Source: Mycolicibacterium wolinskyi
GTDB taxonomy: Bacteria > Actinomycetota > Actinomycetes > Mycobacteriales > Mycobacteriaceae
Length of the DNA: 64,000 bases
Direction: 5' to 3'
Assembly: GCF_002101965.1 (NCBI RefSeq)
Contig: NZ_LQQA01000029.1
Location: 434,001 to 498,000 of the forward strand
Shown: positions 59,799 through 64,000 of the stretch, piece by piece
Position numbering within the stretch: position 1 is the first letter of the stretch
Layout: each line of letters starts with the position of its first letter
Translations under genes and position numbers: made by a program
Notes under the pieces: generated by a model
Seen by the model: the letters and a program-made list of their open reading frames with translations, nothing else
The model's database searches: none
What the model was told of the DNA's origin: nothing

Positions 59799-61985
59799 TT
59801 ACGGATCGCGGGGGAGGCCCAGGAGACGCTCGGCGATGATGTTGAGCTGCACCTCGGTGGTGCCGCCGTAGATCGTGGTGGCGCGGCTGGCCAGGAGGTA
59901 ATCGGCCCAGCGGCCGGGCTCCTGGTCGGCATCGCCGATCGCTCCGTCGGTGCCGAACGACGCCACCGCGAACTCCGCATAACCCTGGCCGGTCTTCATC
60001 GACAGCAACTTCGAGATGGCCGCGGCGGGCATGGCGTCGCCGCCGGCCAGCGTCAACAGTGTGGACCGCAGGTTGAGGACCTTGGCGGCGTGGCCTTCGG
60101 CGATGAGCCGGCCCGCGTGGTTCTGCTCGATCTGATCGAACTGGCCGTCGCGCAGGAACGCGACGAACTGGTCAAGATTGGCCAGGAACGGCGGCTCGCT
60201 GCTGCCGATCGACACGCGCTCATTGGTGAGCGTGTTGCGGCTGACCTCCCAACCGCGGTTCACCTCGCCGAGCACCATGTCGTCGGGCACGAACACGTCA
60301 TCGATGAACACGGTGTTGAACATCGCGTTGCCGGTCAGCTCACGCAGCGGCTTGACCTCCACGCCGGGCGCCTTCATGTCGAGCAGGAAGTACGTGATGC
60401 CCTGGTGTTTCGGAGCGTTCGGATCGGTGCGGGCCAGCAGCGCGCCCCAGGCCGAGTACTGAGCGCCCGTGGTCCAGATCTTCTGGCCGGTGATCTTCCA
60501 TCCGCCGTCGACCTTGGTGGCCTTGGTGGTCAGGCTCGCCAGGTCTGAGCCGGCGCCGGGCTCGGAAAAGAGCTGGCACCAGATCATTTCGCCGCGGAAC
60601 GTGGGCGGCAGGAAGCGCTGCTTCTGCTCGTCGGTGCCGAACGCCACGATCGACGGGATGATCCATGACGCGATGCCCATCTGGGGACGCTTCACGCGGC
60701 CCGACGAGAACTCCTGGGCGATGATGATCTGCTCGATCGGCTCGGCGGCGCGGCCCCACGGCTTGGGCAGATGCGGCTGCACCCAACCGCCTTCGGCGAT
60801 GGCGGTGTTGCGCTCGGGCCCGCTCGGAAGTGCTTTCAACGCAGCCACTTCGGCGCGGATCTCGTCACGCAGCTTCTCGGTCTCCGGATCGAGGTCGATG
60901 TCGACCGGCCGCATGCCGGTGCTGGTGGCGGTGTCGACCACCTGCTGCGGGTAATCGGCGGACCGTCCGAAGCACGCCGCCAGCAGCAGTGCGCGGCGGT
61001 AATAGACGTTGGTGTCGTGTTCCCAGGTGAACCCGATTCCGCCGTGCACCTGGATGCAGTCCTGCGTGCAGTGCTGGGCTGCGGCTGGCGCCAACGTGGC
61101 AGCCACCGCGGCGGCGAACTCGAAATGCGCGTCCGCGGAATCACTCTCGTCGAGCGCCCGGGCCGCATCCCACACGGCCGCGGTGGCCCGCTCCGTCTCG
61201 GCGACCATACCCGCGCACTTGTGCTTGATGGCCTGGAACTGGCCGATGGGCCTGCCGAACTGCTCACGGATCTTGGCGTACTCGGCGGCGGTGTCGGTGG
61301 CCCAGCGGGCGACGCCGATGGCCTCGGCAGACAGCAGCGTCGACATCAGTGCCCGGGCGAGCGGCCGGCTGAGATTGGCGAGCACGCGATCGTCGGTGAT
61401 CTCGACCGCGTTGGCCCGCACATGGCCGAGCGGACGCAGCGGGTCGACACTCTTGACCGGTTCGATCTCGAGCTGGTCGGCGTCGAGGATCACCCATTCC
61501 TCGCCGGAGTCGATGGCGACCGGCAACACCAGGATCGACGCCTGCGCGGCGGCAGGGACGGCACGCACCTCGCCGCGGATCACGAGTTCGGTGCCGTGGC
61601 GGGTCGCGGTCAAGCCGGAGTCGATGGCGTAGGCGGCGATGGCGTCACCGGAAGCCAGTTCGCTGAGCACCTTGGCGTCCGGGTCGTTGGCGGAGATGAG
61701 GGCGCTCGCGATCGCCGACGGGACGAACGGGCCGGGCACCGCGCCGTATCCGAACTCGGCCAGCACGATGGCCAACTCGAGGATTCCGAAACCCTGTCCG
61801 CCAACCGACTCGGACAGATGCAGGCCTTGCAGACCCTGGTCTGCGGCAGCCTTCCAATAGGAGGGCGGGTTGGCGATGGGGGTTTCCAGCGCCTCGTGGA
61901 GAACCTCGGACGGGGCCACCCGCTCGACGAACGACCGGACCGAATCGGCCAGGTCAGTGTGCTCGGACAGGATTGCGATGGGCAT
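59799..61985 (-). CDS. fadE6: Fused double acyl-CoA dehydrogenase FadE6
   Basis: A 728-residue protein with two acyl-CoA dehydrogenase modules, matching M. tuberculosis FadE6 in length and place. The N-terminal module (about 1-340) ends in CIQVHGGIGFTWEHDTN. The C-terminal module (about 350-728) has CQLFSEPGAGSDLASL, IWTTGAQYSAWGAL and TIYGGTTEVQLNII. Fused FadE pairs resemble the steroid-type heteromeric FadE complexes joined in one chain. ATG at 61985 follows GGAGG. Confidence 0.94.
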   Translation of the reverse strand: MPIAILSEHTDLADSVRSFVERVAPSEVLHEALETPIANPPSYWKAAADQGLQGLHLSESVGGQGFGILELAIVLAEFGYGAVPGPFVPSAIASALISANDPDAKVLSELASGDAIAAYAIDSGLTATRHGTELVIRGEVRAVPAAAQASILVLPVAIDSGEEWVILDADQLEIEPVKSVDPLRPLGHVRANAVEITDDRVLANLSRPLARALMSTLLSAEAIGVARWATDTAAEYAKIREQFGRPIGQFQAIKHKCAGMVAETERATAAVWDAARALDESDSADAHFEFAAAVAATLAPAAAQHCTQDCIQVHGGIGFTWEHDTNVYYRRALLLAACFGRSADYPQQVVDTATSTGMRPVDIDLDPETEKLRDEIRAEVAALKALPSGPERNTAIAEGGWVQPHLPKPWGRAAEPIEQIIIAQEFSSGRVKRPQMGIASWIIPSIVAFGTDEQKQRFLPPTFRGEMIWCQLFSEPGAGSDLASLTTKATKVDGGWKITGQKIWTTGAQYSAWGALLARTDPNAPKHQGITYFLLDMKAPGVEVKPLRELTGNAMFNTVFIDDVFVPDDMVLGEVNRGWEVSRNTLTNERVSIGSSEPPFLANLDQFVAFLRDGQFDQIEQNHAGRLIAEGHAAKVLNLRSTLLTLAGGDAMPAAAISKLLSMKTGQGYAEFAVASFGTDGAIGDADQEPGRWADYLLASRATTIYGGTTEVQLNIIAERLLGLPRDP

Positions 61986-62016
61986 GCATAACCTCCATGC
62001 GGGGCAGTTCCCTAAT

Positions 62017-62032
62017 AACCGGTCGGTCGGTT
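62017..62032. promoter_or_regulatory. Candidate TetR-type operator of fadE6
   Basis: AACCGGTCGGTCGGTT upstream of fadE6 has AACCG/CGGTT arms and ACCGGT within. Related ACCGACCGGT-type sites bind TetR-family fatty-acid regulators in mycobacteria. Weak. Confidence 0.4.
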
Positions 62033-62071
62033 TCGAGGGTACCGTGACGTGACCGGCGCCACTTGGACGGC

Positions 62072-63031
62072 CTATGTAACTTTGTTGACCACGTTCGCGG
62101 GCGGCTCCCCGTCGTGGATGCGCCGGCAATTCTCGACCCCCGCCGTCAGATACCGGCGCATGGTGTCGGCGGTGTACCACGCCACATGCGGGGTATAGAC
62201 AGCGTTGGACAGCTCAAGGAGCGGGCTGTCATGGGGTAGCGGCTCGGTCTCGAACACGTCGAGACCGGCCGCCCCCAGCCGTCCCGACTTGAGCGCGTCG
62301 ATGAGCGCGGGCTCGTCGATGATCGGTCCGCGCGCGGTGTTGACCACTACTGCGCCGGGTTTCATCGCGGCCAGTTGGTCGGGTCCGAGCAGGCCGCGGG
62401 TGGCGTCGGTCAGTGGCAGGTGCAGCGAGACGACGTCGCTGGCCGCCAGCAGGTCGGGCAGGCTGCGCCAGCGTGGATGGCCGGTGTCGCGGGTGCTGGT
62501 GTGGATGACCTCGGCTCCCATGGCCTGCGCGATCCGCTCGACCTGCTTGGCGACGTTGCCGTATCCGATGAGACCCACTGTGCAGCTGCCGAGATCGCGG
62601 ACCGTCTCACCCAGCGTGGGATCGGACGGCCAGCCGCGACCGGCGCGCGTGGTGCGATCGAGTTCGGGCAGCCGCCGCAGCGCCGCGAGCATCAGCACAA
62701 TGGTGCCCTCGGCGACCGAGGGGGCGTTGGCACCGGGCATGTTCGACACCAGGATGCCGAGCTGCGTCGCGGTGTCCACGTCGATCGTGTTCACCCCCGC
62801 ACCCAGCTTGTGTACGAGGCGCAGCCGCAGCGCGCGGTGCAGATCGTCGCCCGAGATCGGGCGCAGCACGTGCCAGAGGACTTCGGCCTCGGGCAACTCT
62901 CGGTAGAAGGTTTCGTCGTCGTCCTCGGCGCAGAACCGTACATCGAGCCAGTCCTGATGCGGGGCAAGGAAATCCAGCACTTTGTCGCCGGGAACGAAGT
63001 GTGCGAGGACCCGGAGAGGGCCGGGATTCAC
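62072..63031 (-). CDS. D-2-hydroxyacid dehydrogenase (phosphoglycerate-dehydrogenase-like)
   Basis: A 319-residue NAD-dependent D-2-hydroxyacid dehydrogenase. The NAD fold shows VGLIGYGNVAKQVERIA (about 150-166), with catalytic Arg in ARGPIIDEPAL (about 230), Glu in VFETEPLP and His in TPHVAW. It reduces 2-oxoacids or oxidises D-hydroxyacids; the substrate is unknown. GTG at 63031 overlaps the hydrolase stop (GTGA); GTG 63037 and ATG 63052 are alternatives. Confidence 0.88.
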   Translation of the reverse strand: MNPGPLRVLAHFVPGDKVLDFLAPHQDWLDVRFCAEDDDETFYRELPEAEVLWHVLRPISGDDLHRALRLRLVHKLGAGVNTIDVDTATQLGILVSNMPGANAPSVAEGTIVLMLAALRRLPELDRTTRAGRGWPSDPTLGETVRDLGSCTVGLIGYGNVAKQVERIAQAMGAEVIHTSTRDTGHPRWRSLPDLLAASDVVSLHLPLTDATRGLLGPDQLAAMKPGAVVVNTARGPIIDEPALIDALKSGRLGAAGLDVFETEPLPHDSPLLELSNAVYTPHVAWYTADTMRRYLTAGVENCRRIHDGEPPANVVNKVT

Positions 63032-64000
63032 CGCCACCGCTTCGCGATCCATCGCGCGATCGTGTCGGCCTGCTCGCTGCGGGCCCCCGGCGTGGTGAAG
63101 TAGTGATCGGTGTCGATCGAGCACTGACTCTTGTCGGTGCCGCCAAGCGCGTCGTAGATCCGCTGTGCGTCGGATGGATACACGCCGGTGTCCTGGTCGG
63201 CGTTGATCACCAGTGCCGGGCAGGTGATGCGGGCGAGATGGGGTTCGGCTCTCGTCTGCGCATGGCGCAGGCTCCACATGCCGATCCAGTTACGCAGGGT
63301 GGTGGCCGCGGCGATACCCCGCGCCGACCGGTTGGCCTTCACCGGGACTCCCGCGTAGCACAGGTTGGGCTGGCGCCGTGTCGGTTCGATCGCCGGGTCG
63401 ACCATCCTGGGATCGGCCCAGGTCCGTAGCACCGTGAACGGCCGATCCGAATAGCCCGCGGCCTGAACGCGTTTGAGTTCCTGCTCGGCCCAGTCCGTGA
63501 TGGCCTCGTTGCGGGCCACCTGCGCCGCGCGATACCGGGACACGAAGTCCGGCGAGTACGGCGGCCCGTTGCGCTCGTCGAACAGATCGAGTTCGGGATC
63601 GGTGGCGACCGCGTCGTTCTCGTCGACCACCGAGGCGTCCATCCAGGCGGTCAGCACATCGGGCCGCCCGGGATGCGCCGCACTGGCCACATAGCCGTCG
63701 GCGGGCGGTAGGTCGGTGAGGCCCGCTGCGGGTCGCATGCCCTCCATCGGCGTGACGTGGTGGTCGTTGGCCTGCGCCTGGTAGGCGGCCATCAACGAAC
63801 CGCCACCGGAGTTGCCGAGCAGCACAACGGTTTCGATGTTGGCGACTTCGCGGAGCCAGCGCACGCCCACGCCGATGTCGACCAGCGCGTGGTCCAACAG
63901 AAAACTGCTCTCGAACCCGCGGAAGCGCGTGTTCCAGCCCAGGAAGCCGACGCCTCTGGTGGCGAGATAGTCGGCGATGTAGTGCTCGGAGAAGTCGATC
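63028..64000 (-). CDS. Alpha/beta hydrolase (Rv0272c-like), 5' end beyond the window
   Basis: A C-terminal fragment of 323 residues of an alpha/beta hydrolase, continuing without a stop to the right edge. The nucleophile elbow GNSGGGS is visible (about 30 residues after the ...GWNTRFRG segment), and the C-terminus has PALVINADQDTGVYPSDAQ with the catalytic Asp and SIDTDHYFT with the His. Position after fadE6 matches M. tuberculosis Rv0272c. The start lies beyond 64000. Confidence 0.85.
   Translation of the reverse strand, partial: IDFSEHYIADYLATRGVGFLGWNTRFRGFESSFLLDHALVDIGVGVRWLREVANIETVVLLGNSGGGSLMAAYQAQANDHHVTPMEGMRPAAGLTDLPPADGYVASAAHPGRPDVLTAWMDASVVDENDAVATDPELDLFDERNGPPYSPDFVSRYRAAQVARNEAITDWAEQELKRVQAAGYSDRPFTVLRTWADPRMVDPAIEPTRRQPNLCYAGVPVKANRSARGIAAATTLRNWIGMWSLRHAQTRAEPHLARITCPALVINADQDTGVYPSDAQRIYDALGGTDKSQCSIDTDHYFTTPGARSEQADTIARWIAKRWR

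Noticed and set aside
1..64000. tRNA, rRNA, CRISPR, insertion sequences, prophage genes
   Set aside because: I looked for cloverleaf-like TTCGA arms, regularly spaced direct repeats and transposase or integrase motifs and saw none.

Overview
The window reads as chromosomal DNA of a fast-growing mycobacterium of the Mycolicibacterium smegmatis type. It is GC-rich, with frequent GTG starts and 4-base ATGA/GTGA gene overlaps. It carries family markers: an MmpS/MmpL pair, FadD2 and FadE6 in a block that matches M. tuberculosis Rv0269c-Rv0272c with one SDR gene added, PucR and CobW regulators or chaperones, and many acyl-CoA dehydrogenases. I saw no tRNA, rRNA, insertion sequence, phage gene or CRISPR array.

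Layout. 0-8 kb holds housekeeping and small regulatory genes: a DUF5994 protein, a cold-shock protein, a dehydrogenase/TetR divergent pair, a DUF808 membrane protein, an NCS2 purine permease, and two convergent ECF sigma factors without an adjacent anti-sigma gene. 8-11.4 kb is an mmpS-mmpL exporter pair. 11.5-14.2 kb is a probable Zur-controlled four-gene zinc operon (small protein, CobW GTPase, WD40 protein, Cys-rich protein). 14.2-17.2 kb holds an acyl-CoA dehydrogenase, a duplicated carboxymuconolactone-decarboxylase-like protein under a double palindromic operator, and a thioesterase. 17.2-22.8 kb is a PucR regulator divergent from gabT, a glutamate dehydrogenase and gabD, a GABA-to-succinate module. 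23.3-25.2 kb is a long acyl-CoA dehydrogenase.

25.3-42.2 kb is the least conventional region. It has an aconitase paralogue, a GntR regulator with two winged-helix domains, and a divergent run encoding an iron/sugar-phosphate-type ABC importer, an aldehyde dehydrogenase, a cupin, an isopropylmalate-dehydrogenase-type enzyme, an Asp/Glu-racemase-type enzyme, an OtnK-type acid-sugar kinase, an OtnC-type decarboxylase, an Ldh-type dehydrogenase, an ABM protein and a FadR-type regulator. A CoA-transferase follows. The same 26-bp site (TTGTACT-N12-AGTACAA type) lies upstream of both the aconitase and the importer, so I infer one regulon for an uncharacterised carboxylic or sugar acid that ends at OtnK/OtnC and dihydroxyacetone phosphate.

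43.2-50.6 kb is a complete L-rhamnose catabolic operon (mutarotase, MFS porter, isomerase, fused aldolase/dehydrogenase, kinase, LacI repressor) with a perfect LacI-type operator. It converges on 51.2-54.7 kb, the lutABC L-lactate operon with its divergent FadR-type regulator and two perfect operators. Rhamnose breakdown yields lactaldehyde/lactate, so the two units plausibly work in series. The 579-bp gap between them is a repeat island: two inverted elements of about 145 bp bounded by AGCGAC-N3-GTCGCT palindromes. 54.7-64 kb is a lipoprotein, a LigD-type polymerase, fadD2, an SDR, two small membrane or secreted proteins, fadE6, a D-2-hydroxyacid dehydrogenase and a hydrolase cut by the window edge.
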